Positions 41,701 to 52,600 of a stretch of 64,000 bases of DNA are shown in pieces. The stretch lies in NCBI GenBank assembly GCA_932521025.1, contig OW051470.1:9224501-9288500 (forward strand), in the 5' to 3' direction. The translations under genes were made by a program, and so were the position numbers. Numbering within the stretch: position 1 is the first letter of the stretch; every line of letters begins with the position of its first letter. Under the pieces are notes generated by a model. That model saw only the letters and a program-made list of their open reading frames with translations, was not told the origin of the DNA and made no database searches. This DNA comes from Oscheius onirici (Eukaryota > Nematoda > Chromadorea > Rhabditida > Rhabditidae).

Positions 41701-42659
41701 CCAACGGAACCATTGTCGGTCAATCACCACAGCAGATGGGACAGTCTCCCTACCAGATGAACCAGAGTCCCATGAGTCATCACATTCCTCAATCTCCTGT
41801 GAACACACGTCCTCCAGCTCAAATTCAGCCACAGTACCAGCAACAGAACAACTTTGTCGGAAATGGGTTCAATGGAATGCAACAGCAGCAGATTCAGTTC
41901 AATGCACATCAGCAGATGGTTCAGATGAGACAGATGGAGCAGCAGAGAGTTTTGGAGCAACAGAGACAGCAGGAACAGCAGAGGTTGATGGAGCAGCAAC
42001 AGAGACAGTTGGAGCAACAGAGAGCTCTGGAACAACAGAGACAGTTAGAGCAGCAGAGAGTTTTGGAGCAACAGAGACAAGAAATCCAGCAGCGACTACT
42101 GGAGCAGCAACAGAGACAGCAGAGAATGATAGAGGAGCAAAATGTACAGCAGCAGCAACAAATGTTACAGCAACAGAGACAGGTAAAGCTTTTTCCATGG
42201 AAGAAAAACTATAATACGTAAAAAAGATCCGAAAAAATTTCTTGTCCAAAAATAAAGAAAAACAACTGCGTACTTTAGAAGCTACCGTAACGTTGAAATC
42301 AAACAGAGTACACAATTTTTCGTCGTACGTGGCTGGCATTTTTGGTGCGACGAGCATTTTGGACAAATGTTTATTTTGTAGTTATTTTGGCGGATAACAT
42401 CATTTTTCGCAATTTTTATGTTCTGCATAGTTGTAGCTTTTTACCTGCTCTACAACTTTGTAGAACATCGAAAATCTAAAAAATGCATTCTTTACCCGTT
42501 TTTGGAGCATTTTTGAATCTTCATTTTCAGCAACACATGCTCCAGCAACAAAGAATGCTAATGCAGCAGCAACAACAAGGCCAGCAGCAACAGCAAATGC
42601 ACCAGAATAGCGGCTTTTTCCGCGGAAATGAGAACCAAAATTTCCAGGGCTACATGTAA
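35713..42659 (+). CDS. ubn-1: ubinuclein (HIRA complex subunit, Hpc2-related)
   Basis: Twenty-two exons: 35713-35853, 35903-35983, 36027-36137, 37142-37441, 37484-37584, 37729-37912, 37975-38232, 38410-38598, 38640-38752, 38793-39005, 39046-39240, 39292-39399, 39442-39511, 39642-39738, 40064-40239, 40274-40606, 40649-40714, 40789-40842, 40907-40993, 41139-41414, 41691-42182, 42531-42659, giving 1257 aa. The Hpc2-related domain (about 90-135) has the core DDFIDKSAGYELDDPFIDDS, then EAYDELIP and GGFYVNKG. The middle domain (about 306-560) holds LTDMIENFKKL and ERARVFHSIADY. A Lys/Glu-rich coiled coil (about 790-975) and a Gln-rich tail (about 1051-1257) follow. Ubinucleins are nuclear and help HIRA deposit histone H3.3. 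Introns contain two tRNA-like sequences and an inverted-repeat element. Intron 36138-37141 (1 kb) shows only a half hairpin repeat near 36975. Confidence 0.92.
37631..37694 (+). pseudogene. tRNA-like element before ubinuclein exon 6
   Basis: ATAGCCTAGTGGCTAAG (D-arm type) and GAGTTCGATTCCTGG (T-arm type, stem broken). It is in the sense direction and ends about 30 nt before the acceptor at 37728, in a 144-nt intron. Confidence 0.5.
38306..38375 (+). pseudogene. tRNA-like element before ubinuclein exon 8
   Basis: ATGGCCTAGTGGCTAAGAGA (D-arm type), a CTTC/GAAG anticodon-like stem and GGTTCGGATCCCCGG (T-arm type). The acceptor stem does not pair. It is in the sense direction and ends about 35 nt before the acceptor at 38409, in a 177-nt intron. 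Confidence 0.5.
39776..39968. mobile_element. short inverted-repeat element in ubinuclein intron
   Basis: Ends TAATAGAAGC and GCTTCTATTA extend inward as TGTACGCAATTAGGTACG and its complement. The total is 193 bp with no reading frame. It lies in intron 39739-40063. Confidence 0.65.
42418..42468. repeat. hairpin repeat (AAAGTTGTAG family)
   Basis: ATGTTCTGCATAGTTGTAG pairs with CTACAACTTTGTAGAACAT, in the last ubinuclein intron. Confidence 0.65.
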
Positions 42660-45600
42660 TTTTAGGCTTTAGACACATTACTATCTTACTGGTACACGAC
42701 AATTTTTTGTCGATCTCCCATCACACAAGGCTAGCTATTATATTGAGTCATTTATCCCGGGTTTTGTCTTTGTACTCTCTAGGCTACAGTGTGTTTATTA
42801 CTGCCTACTTTTTTGGGGTGTGCTTTTTGTGAGTAGACCTAATAAATTATGAAAATTGATTTGTAGAAGACAGACAGAGAAACAGAAGGTCAGAGAGACA
42901 TAGAGACTCAAAGACTGAAAAACTGAGAGAGACAGAAGGGACAGAGACAGAAGGTTCACTCTTTGGAGAAAGTCCTGTCACGATTTGTCAAATTTACATA
43001 CTTCAAACCCACTTTAGCTAAAAGTATACTTGTCAGCTAACTTGTCAAATTAGAAAGTTCAATCAAAATGCCATTCGACAGATGGCTTCTCCCACTGAAC
43101 GGCAGGCTTCCTCTTCTAACTTCTACCAGTTAGATATATTTTTTACAGTAGGATCTACCAAGATAAATTCTTTTACTGTATGTCTGACTGTCTCTGTCCC
43201 TCTGTCCCTCTGTCTCTCCCCCTCCTTCCCGACAAACACCAAACCTAATTGACGGAAGTATCGCGCAGCCGGGAGCCATCTCCGCCCTCTCCGCTCCCGC
43301 TCTCTTCGGAAAAAATAGCGTCAATCTCTTCGCGCGAGAATGAAGTGAGATTCATTCGTTGCGGCCTATTGATTTGTCTCGCCTCTAGTGTGTGTGTGTG
43401 TGTGGCAAGTTGCCAGACACCACAGCCTAAAATCGGAGAGGCACTTTTTTCTCTGCTCCAAGTCCAAGTCAAGTGCATTTGTCCTTTGTAAGAGGCCTCT
43501 TTTGAGAGCAGGTGTTTTCTTCCCAGCGCCTACACTTCCGGTCCCTCTTTTTTAAATTATTTACTCTCGGATTATCCGATTGCATTCCTTGAAAATTGTA
43601 TGCCTCACTAATGAGTTTTCCCTGTAAAAAAAGGAAACAAACTGCTCTGATTATCAAGGCTACAATTTGTTGTCGTATTACATTCTAATAGGTAGTCGGA
43701 GAGTCTGTCTCTTTCACAGTTATTATTCCTGATGCCGTTTCTCTCTAGATTCCAGTACCTGTAGTTCAGTTTCCGTTCCTGTACTACTGTTAGTTCTGTT
43801 CGTGTCACTTTTACTCCTTTCCAAATAGGAAGTCTCCCAGTCTCTCCACTTTTTCGGGCAGAGGCCAGATTCTTATTTTTTTATTAATCCCGGCTAGCAA
43901 TTTAGTCAGCGTGCTCTCACGTTCAGTAGTCCCATTCTTTGTTTTTTCTTTGAGTGATTCCGTGTTTTTTCACTCCTTTCCATATAGGTCTGACCGTTAT
44001 CCACTCTCAATGTCTTCGTCTTCTGACTGTCCACTCTTCCTAGCAGAGGCCAGATTCTTTTTTTGGTTCGCATCTAAAATTTCATCCTGCTCACAGGTTC
44101 AGTATTCACAGTCTGTTTTCTTCTTTTTTGTGTGTGTGATGGGAACTTTTTTCATTTGTTGCTCAGAATCTCGGCTCTGTCAAATTACGGTCAGTTTTCT
44201 CTGGTTTGATACTATCCAGTAATGGCGGCTCATTTCAAAAACAATTGACTGTATTTTTTCACAGAACAGATCTAGAGACTCTTTCACTAGTTATAACAAG
44301 ATATACACTCATTTCTCACAGTTCGTTCAAAATGTAGAGGGAACCGTTCTCTCTGTGTAAAAATCTTTACACAGAGCAATTTTCAAATCAAATTGGCGGG
44401 GATTTGGTTGCGTAAGCGTTGGATACTCAGCCAAGAAGATTCAAATAATGATCCCTATTTTTTGAACAGAATCTTCTTATTAATTTAGCTCAGTTCATTT
44501 CTACCGTAACCAGACTCACAAGCCTTCATGATGACTGTATAAATTCCGTTTATCCGGATTACTTTTCTGGATTTGAAGCTCTCACAATGTCATTGCCGGT
44601 GCTGAAGAGTCATCCTCTACAATCCCAAGCTCCAGACGAAAAAAAAGACCACTTGTAGAGTTTTCTGCCCGATTTGGCCTATAAGGGCCATTAGGATTCC
44701 CGTCTCTATCATCCCTCTCTCTCTTTTTGCTCCCTGCTTCCAGAGCTCACTCTCTGATGGCTTAATCGTTTCCGCGCCACCGAAAAACGCTCGTCAACGT
44801 CGCCTCTCTCTCTGTCTCTCTTGCAAATATTGTTTTTCGTAGGGTCACAATAACTTTCTCCTCCTCTTCTGGCTAATTTCACTAATCGGCCCAGCTCGTT
44901 TTACCAACGGCTTCATCTATTATTCAATAGTGAGGAGGACTTCCCCGCTCTTCACACCGACATTCAATTAATCTCTTGAGAGCTGGATTTAGCATTTTTG
45001 GAGTCGAAAATAGGTCAGGGCAGCTGTTTTGCATCTTTGTGTAGTTTAAGCCGGGATTACCCTCCCTGTCCCTGTCCCTTTTTTTCCAAAGAGTAATATC
45101 CCTGAAAGCCCTTCTTTCTCTCCTTATTATCCAAAAGGAATCCAAGCTCTCATCCATCTCGTCCGTGACTCCTTCCCTCTCTTCTTATAATCACGTTTCC
45201 TCTCCGGCTAATCCCAGGCTCCGGCTTCAAAAGTTCCCTCGCTGTCAAATTGACATTTTTGCTGAATCTTCTCCTGGGAAATGTCTCTCTCTCCCTAGTT
45301 CTCCAGTCAAAACTACTCCGTTTCAGTGATAGCAGCCTCTAATTATAGCTCCACACGACCATCACGGAACAACCATTCAGCACAGCGCATGGGACCACAT
45401 GCGAGGTTGGTTTTCAATTTTTTCCGGGAAGGCAATTGTGAAGAGAAATGACCCACTAAACGAGAGGAAACCCATCTCGTCTCTAGGTTACAGACGGAAC
45501 TCTATTGCCCCATCCGAAACGAGAGAGAGTCTCTTTTTGTCAAGAGTCAGGCAGTTTTAGTCTGGACTTTCTGCCTTTCTCACTGTTTTTTCTGCCTGCT

Positions 45601-46156
45601 CGTTAGAGTCTAAGCTTCCATTTCCCGTGGCTCTCTCTCGCCTGTCCATCTTCCCAATTACGGGGCCGTCTGCCCCGTTCTTGATGTATTATTTTCGACG
45701 TCGTTCCAGCACATGCCTTCCTAAATATTTTCTCCAGGCGTTCCATGTTCTCCCCTGGGAAGAGATGGGACGCAATTGCCCTCTCTTATGGGTTTCTAGG
45801 GCCGTGTTCAACTGTCATTTTCTCCCCCTTCGAGAGCGAGTACACAACTTTTTATTTGAATTTGGCGCCATTGTTAAGATTCTGATGTGATAGGCGGAGC
45901 TGGTTGCCCCAGGCGACCTGTGTGATCTCGGAGCTCAGTCATTCTCTCGGGCCTACTCTCACTGTCTCTCTCGACTTCGTCTCAAAAAAAACTACTGTAC
46001 TCTTTCTCGAAGGGGGGACCAGTCCCATGTGGCAGTGTTGCAACGATTGTCTCTTGTTTGACTAGGCAGACAGTAGTTGCTTCACTCCTCATGGACTGTT
46101 TCTCGATCTATTGGTGGTTAAATTTTCTAAAAAAAATTGGCAAAAAAAATAAAAAA
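42660..46156. other. 3.5 kb spacer, mostly CT-rich
   Basis: Between ubinuclein and the 5S gene. It holds purine-rich GAGACA repeat (42860-42960), long CT-rich tracts (43180-45300) and a copy of the GGATACTCAG repeat (44401-44445). Several short open frames were looked at, but none has splice sites, a family match or a convincing start. It may include the distal promoter of the EPAC gene. Confidence 0.5.
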
Positions 46157-46274
46157 GCTTACGACACCCGGGATTCCCAAGCCGTCTCCGATCCAAGTAC
46201 TAACCGGGCCCAACGTTGCTTGACTTGCCAGATCAGACGGGATGGCGTACTTTCAACGTGGTGTGGCCGTAAGC
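46157..46274 (-). rRNA. rrn-5S: 5S ribosomal RNA
   Basis: On the minus strand 118 nt begin GCTTACGGCCACACCACG and end GGGTGTCGTAAGC; the two ends pair to form helix I. Internal promoter blocks are intact: the A-box-like AAGTCAAGCAACGTTG and the C block TACTTGGATCGGAGACGG. Apart from scattered substitutions it matches the Caenorhabditis 5S sequence as I remember it. A T-run (CTTTTTTATTTTTTTT) directly follows the 3' end, as expected for RNA polymerase III termination. It is a single copy here, not a tandem array, and no spliced-leader gene is next to it. Confidence 0.93.
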
Positions 46275-46363
46275 GGGTTTTTCAAATTCTCCATTGGTTT
46301 CGAAGTGAATGTTTCATTTTCTTAGCTATTTTTCACCAACAAGATACAGTTTTTTGAAGTTTT

Positions 46364-46418
46364 GATGTTGTGCAAAGTTGTAGAGCAGCTCAAGAGCTAC
46401 AACTTTGTAAAACAACAT
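46364..46418. repeat. hairpin repeat (AAAGTTGTAG family)
   Basis: GATGTTGTGCAAAGTTGTAG pairs with CTACAACTTTGTAAAACAAC, between the 5S gene and EPAC. Confidence 0.65.
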
Positions 46419-46537
46419 AAAACCGAAAAATTTATTCTTCGTCTAGAAAATGGGCTTCAGAGATAGAACTTTGTTCTGTCTGTTAGAAAACAACACCTTT
46501 GATATCACTCTGTTTACAAATCGGTACAAACTTTGTC

Positions 46538-46605
46538 GTCATGGCCTAGTGGTCTAAGGCGCTGTGTCGTCCAGAGGTCTCTGGTTCGACTCCTGTATGC
46601 TGTAT
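46538..46605 (+). pseudogene. tRNA-like element upstream of EPAC first exon
   Basis: CATGGCCTAGTGGTCTAAGG (leucine-type D-arm) and GGTTCGACTCCTG (T-arm type, stem broken). It lies in the sense direction, about 50 nt before the TTTCAG at 46655 that precedes the first EPAC coding exon. Confidence 0.5.
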
Positions 46606-46672
46606 TTGGGCACAAACGAAGGCCAAACGTCAGTAAAAAAAATTCAAAATTTCAGGTGCGCCTCGGCGCGGG

Positions 46673-49600
46673 ATGGCCACGACGCTGGTGGCTGCAGCCC
46701 CGCCAGCTACGACGGCCATTGTCAGCCGGGCTCGTCGTCTTGGTCCACTGAGGCGACTGTCCGATCCGCTCCTGCTGTCTCTGCTCTCTCATTCAGATCC
46801 AGCCCCGGATCGGGTTCAAGCCGGCGTTGTCTGTAAGTCGTCTCGAGTGCCTATAAATGCCCCCTCTTTGTACTTTTGAACTCGAAAATTATAAGCTTGG
46901 AAAGGGTGTGAGAGTCAGGGAGACAGTCAGAGACAGAGTCAGGCTGTGACTGACATCTTTGCCCTCCTTCCAGGCACATTTACACGCATAATGAAGCCTA
47001 TATCAGCATGACAACTAACCCCTGCCTTTTTGTTATTCTATGGAGTATCTGGACTTACTAAAGAGTCCTACAATATTGCCATTTTGAGATCCAAAAAGTG
47101 GTTTTTCAACGTTTCGATGTTTCGCAAAGTTGTAGTCCACATCCAAAGCTACAACTGTGCAGAATATCAAAAATCTGAAAAATGATGTTTTGGACCTCTA
47201 AAACGTCAGACAAAATGGCGTTTCTTTGACGACAGAGCTAAAAATGTATCAATGCTATATCAATTGTTAGATTAGCATTGGAAATTTTGCTCGAATGGCT
47301 TAGTCTCTTGCTTATCAAGAAGTAGGTCTCATGTTCGATTCCTGGCAAGATAAAACCATTTTTGTCTTCTCTGGAAGTTACCATCAAATCATTAAAAAGT
47401 TCCCTTGCCATCAATTTGCTCACACAGAAACTCTCTCCCTCCTAGCGTGTATCTGAATAATTCTGCAGACTCTCCTTCTCAACAGAGTCTCTCTCTAAAT
47501 CTGATACCACCAATTTGTCGTCTCTCTTACTCTTTTGCTATGTAAATCTAACGCTTTCGTCCGCGACTAATTTGCTCTTTCCGCCAAGGGCAATTTGTGG
47601 GCCCGTGTGTGTGCTCCTCTCTCGTCTTCTTTTAATTACTTCAAGCCTCTCACTCCTAGTCTGTTCTAGATTTCATGAGATCGAAAAATCAGAGAGACAG
47701 TTGGACAGAGATAGAGTCAGAGAGTCAGAGTGACAAAGGGACAGACAGGGTTGGGAACGGGCCGGGCCTGAACTTTCGGGCAGGGCCTGTTCTAGGCCCG
47801 ACGTTCCAGACTTAGCTGAGGAAGGGGGTGGGGTCAAAAATAAAGGTACTCACATTGTAATGATTTTTTTAGTATGTTTTAGTACTAAGTAAAGATTGCA
47901 TAATAGAGTATCAAATTATGTTTTTTTTCACAATTTTAACACTAAAACCCAGAAAAATACTCATGTTTTCCCAATTTTTTCCTTTGAGCCCGTTCCGGGC
48001 CCGAGATTTCAGGCCCGGGCTTGAAAATGAAAATTTGGGCCCGGCCCGTTCCCAACCCTGGGGACAGAGAGAGAGTCAAAGAGTCAGAGACTCGGAGAGT
48101 CAGAGAGACAGAGAGTGAGAGAGACAGATGGATGGAGAATCTGAGAGAGTCGCGGAGTCAGAAAGAGTAAAAGAGTGGAAGGGTGAGAGAGTCAGAGAGT
48201 CAGGGAGACAGAGGGACAGAGATTCAGATACTAAGCGATTAGTTAGAGAGACCGACAAAGGTCAGACGTTTTCCGGTGAAAATCAGATTTTTGCTCATTG
48301 GCCATTCCTTTACGCCCACTGCTCCCTCTCTGGTAATTTCTAGTCCTAAGTCCAAAGGAATTCAGAGCCTCTGACTCTCTGTGTCTCTGTCTCTCCATCT
48401 CTGTCCGTTTCTACCTCTCTCAAAAAACTGTTCCCTTTCCAGTGTTCTCACCAGGAGAATACGCCAGCAACTGGTATCTTCTACTAGCCGGAGAGGTTCA
48501 GCTCTTCCTTCCGAAGCACAGAAACGGAAAGCCTCTTCTTCTAAAAACTCTCCAAGCCGGTTGTCTCTTCGGCGAACTCGACGTAGCTCATCATACCTGC
48601 TCAGCCGTGGTCTCTCGTCCCGCCGAATTTATCAAAATCACTCAAAGTCACTTCATCAGCGTCTACAATGTGGGTTTTTTGTAGAATTTTCCAGAAAAAT
48701 GGACTTTAGAAACACGCGGACCATTTACAGCCCTTCATTGTCATCATGGAGGACGTTCAGAGTGCTGTAACGGAGCAGCATGCAGGTCAGTGGAGGAATA
48801 CGTTAAAGTTTTTACAAGTACAGTAATCTTTGGTCTACAGTATTTTTGGTTACTGTAGCTACAGAAACGTACCGTAACCCCGTCTGTTCAAGTATTATTT
48901 GAGTCACCGTGGGCATTTTTCTTTGAACTTTGAGCAAGTCAGTTCATTCTCTTCATAACTTTTTCAGGGAGCGTTTAATGAAATTTTGATAAACTAGAAA
49001 CATATTCAGCTTAAAAAGGGCTACAAAATGGTATATAGAAAACTGCATTTTTTTAAAATTAACACTGAGTTATGAACCATTTTTGAAACTGCCTTGAAAA
49101 AATGTTTATTTTGCTCATAACTTTTTCTGTGCGCCATTAATCAAAATTTCATCAACTATAAATTGGTTCAATTTTAAAAGGGCTACAAAATTATATATAA
49201 AAAACATATTTTTGATAATTTATGACAGAGTTATGGCCGCGTTTCCAAACAACCCTGAACTATTGCAAGCGACAGCTAGCCAGCAATCTCGCACCCGTAA
49301 TCTCTAGTCACCAGCGGGGAAAGACGACAGCCCGCTGCCACTCGGTGGTACCGGTGGCTTGATACCGGGGAATGGCGGCGATGATGAGACTTATCCCATC
49401 GCAGTTTCCTCTGAAATACATGAAGTTCTATCTTCCTTGGATGTCTGAGCTGCCAAAACAAATTTTTTGGAAAGTGGATTTTCCTTTGAATGGAATTCAA
49501 ATAATTAATTGACTTTCAGTTCAACAGTTTGCCGAAAAACCATCCAACGGGTATTCTAAAATCACCAAAACCAATGGCTTTCCAGTACCTTCGCAAGTTG

Positions 49601-52600
49601 CCGATTATCATGGTAAGTCGAGCTAGAAATAGCGGCATAAATAAGTCAGTAGATCCCTATGACGTCAGCTTACTGCGATCAGAGCTGCCGACGACAGAAG
49701 ACGCTTACCAGCAGACGAACATCTTTGAGTTTAATTCTATAGTGAGTTTTATGGGGGAACTTTTGGGTTTGATAGAGAGCATGCCATCGATATTTTGTCC
49801 GGTCCTGACGTTCAAATTTTCTCGGCCTTTCTCACTGCCAAATTTCAGTCAATCGAAGCGCGAATCGCCGAAGCTGGAGCAATCCTCCGGTATGCCTTTC
49901 TCACACAGGCTGACCATCTCATCAGAGAACGAGTAATGCACAGCAAGGTAGTACAGTATTGAAAAAAAAGAAGACCTAAATAAATTCAGGTCTATACAGG
50001 CTGCATGGCCGGCAATGAGATGGTCGATTGGCTACTGGAAGTCGCCATTTCTTTCGGGTCTCATGCTCAGAAACTCAACCGATTTCACGTGAGAACATCT
50101 CAGAAAAGCGTATAATTTTCGGCTTTTAGATTACTGGAATCTGGCAGACTCTTCTCGAAAACAATATTATCTGTCACGGTTAGTTTTCTGTCCCTCTGTC
50201 CCTCTGTCCCTCTGTCCCTCTGTCCCTCTGTCCCTCTGTCCCTCTGTCCCTCTGTCATTCTGTCATTTTGGTTCTCTGTCCCATTCAAAATCAGTGATTT
50301 TTCAGTGATGAGTGAGCAACAGTTCCTGGACAAGCATGTCTTCTACCGCTGGGTCGGTGACTCTCGTCTGAACAGCGGAGCCTACAGTCGACTAAAAGAC
50401 GACCCTCCCAGTAGAGAGGACATCACAAATGCTCTCTTCTTTCTGAGCACAATCGGTCCAGATGCCCTCTTCCGCATGATTTTGGGCAAAGCGTGAGTCT
50501 TACTGTCTTTCTGTAACTGAATTTGGTTTCAGAAGCCATGACCGGACTCCAGAGGAACTTGAACTCGTCTATGAAGAGCTCCTTCATGTCAAAGCCCTCT
50601 CTCATCTGAGCACAATGGTCAAGAGGGAACTCGCCTCTGTGATCGGTTACGAACACAGACAGCATGCCGGTCAGTATACGTGACACCCGGCAGGCTTTGC
50701 ATAAACAGACAGAGACAGATAAACAGTCTCATCTCTGAAAAATAAACAGCTTTCCAGGAACTATCCTATTTCATCAGGGCGACGCCGGCAAAAACTGGTA
50801 CATTATTCTGAGAGGCAGCGTCGACGTCAGTATTCATGGAAAGGTAGGAATGAGTCGAGTCTTAGAAACTGGAATTGTTCAGGGAGTTGTCTGTACTCTT
50901 CAAGAAGGCGATGACTTCGGTAAACTGGCTCTGGTGAACGACTCACCGAGAGCAGCTACGATTACGCTGGCTGACGATAATGCTCAGTTTCTGGTCGTGG
51001 ACAAGTATGACTTCAATAGGTAAGGGGAGAGAAACTGAGGGACAGAGAAATAGAGAGAAACGGAGAGCCAAAATTTCCGAGAGAAAATGAGTAGAGGAGC
51101 CAGAAAGACAGAGAGTCAGAGCAGGCATGGCAAACCTGGCCTGGAATCAGGCCAGCTTCGGCCAGGTATCAACTTTGCGGCGGGCTAAAAAAAAATTCAT
51201 TTCACATATATTTCTGAGTTTTCTTGTTTAAAAATACTTTGAAGGGTAAGATCTAATTATTACATCAAAAAATTACGAGAAAACAGAAAACTGACGACGA
51301 AAAGAGAAGAAATCGAAATTTTTCTGAAGATTTCAACGAATTTCTTGGAAAATCGAAGGATTCCATTTTCGTTGTCAGCTTTCTGTTTTCTCGTATTTTT
51401 TTCGATGTAATAATTAGATCTTACCATACAAAGTATTTTTATACAAGAAAACTCAAAAATTAATGCGAAATGAATTTTTCGTTTGGAACCTGGCCGAAGC
51501 TGGCCTGATTCTGGGTCAGGTTTGCCATGCCTGGACAGAGAGACAGCGATACAGTAAATACAGTAACCTTCTGTTCCAGAATCATCCGTGATGTTGAAGC
51601 CAATACTGTCCGACTGAAAGAGCACGGTCAAGACGTCATGGTTCTGGAGAAGATCAGTTGGCCTAGTGGAGCAGCCGTAGAGCCTGGAACTAGTCAAAAG
51701 ACTCATTGCTGGTCGGTGTTTCTGTCTCGCTATCTCTCTGACTCTCTGTCTCTCAAACCCCTAACATTTTCAGCTACTCCGTCATGGCCGGACTGCCAGA
51801 AAAGATGATAGAATACGTCTTGGAGACCAGAGTCGACGCTCACCAAGAGGACGGTGAAATTGACGTCTTTTTGGAGGATTTTATCCTCACTCACATCATC
51901 TACATGCCGACGAACGTGCTCTGCAACTATCTGAAAAACTACTACAAGAGAAAAGCTCATGTGGGTTACTGTAGCTTTTCATGTACGCAATTGCGTAACT
52001 TTTTTCTATACGTAGTTGTGTACTTCCAGTCTTACAGTACTCCAAAATACCAAATTGAATAGTTTTCTTTTCTAAAAAGAGCTTTCCAGATCCCTTTCGA
52101 CCCGTCCCGCGCTCCTTGCGTCTCCACAGCTATAGATTTCGATGTTGACATGGAATACGGTCTCTCAACCAGGCGACGGGTCGTCACATTCCTCCACATC
52201 TGGGTCGATACCCTGGGTCTTCAATTTTTTCTCGATTCCGCAGCCAATTCCTTCGTGGAAGAGCTGTATTGTCATGCTCTTGAAGACCATCGTCGCTTTC
52301 CCGGATTCTCTGGAATTCTTCACAGAATGACAATGATCAGGCAGCTGAGAGAGGACGCCATGAGAACCCTGGCACGACATCCGTGTGTTGTTCTGGAATG
52401 CGGCGTCTCATCCACTAATTCCCCGGCACCACTTCCTGTCCTTCCGAGTGATACCTGTAATCAGATCATTCATCTCTCGGACACGACGTCTTTCGTCATG
52501 TCAATTAGGATGGACAAGACAGCTAGGGAGATCTGTGAACTAGCCAGATCGAAAATGCGCTATACTCAGACCAATGAGCTGCTGAGATTGGTGGAGGTGA

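Noticed and set aside
15097-42659. An operon of plus-strand genes
   Set aside because: Same-strand neighbours are separated by hundreds of bases to several kilobases, often with a minus-strand gene between them.
42660-46156. Short open frames in the CT-rich spacer
   Set aside because: No family match, no in-phase splicing partners, and composition of low-complexity CT-rich DNA.
49529-49936. A 135-codon open frame on the plus strand
   Set aside because: It runs through EPAC exons and introns in a frame that does not join the DEP domain; the spliced model does.
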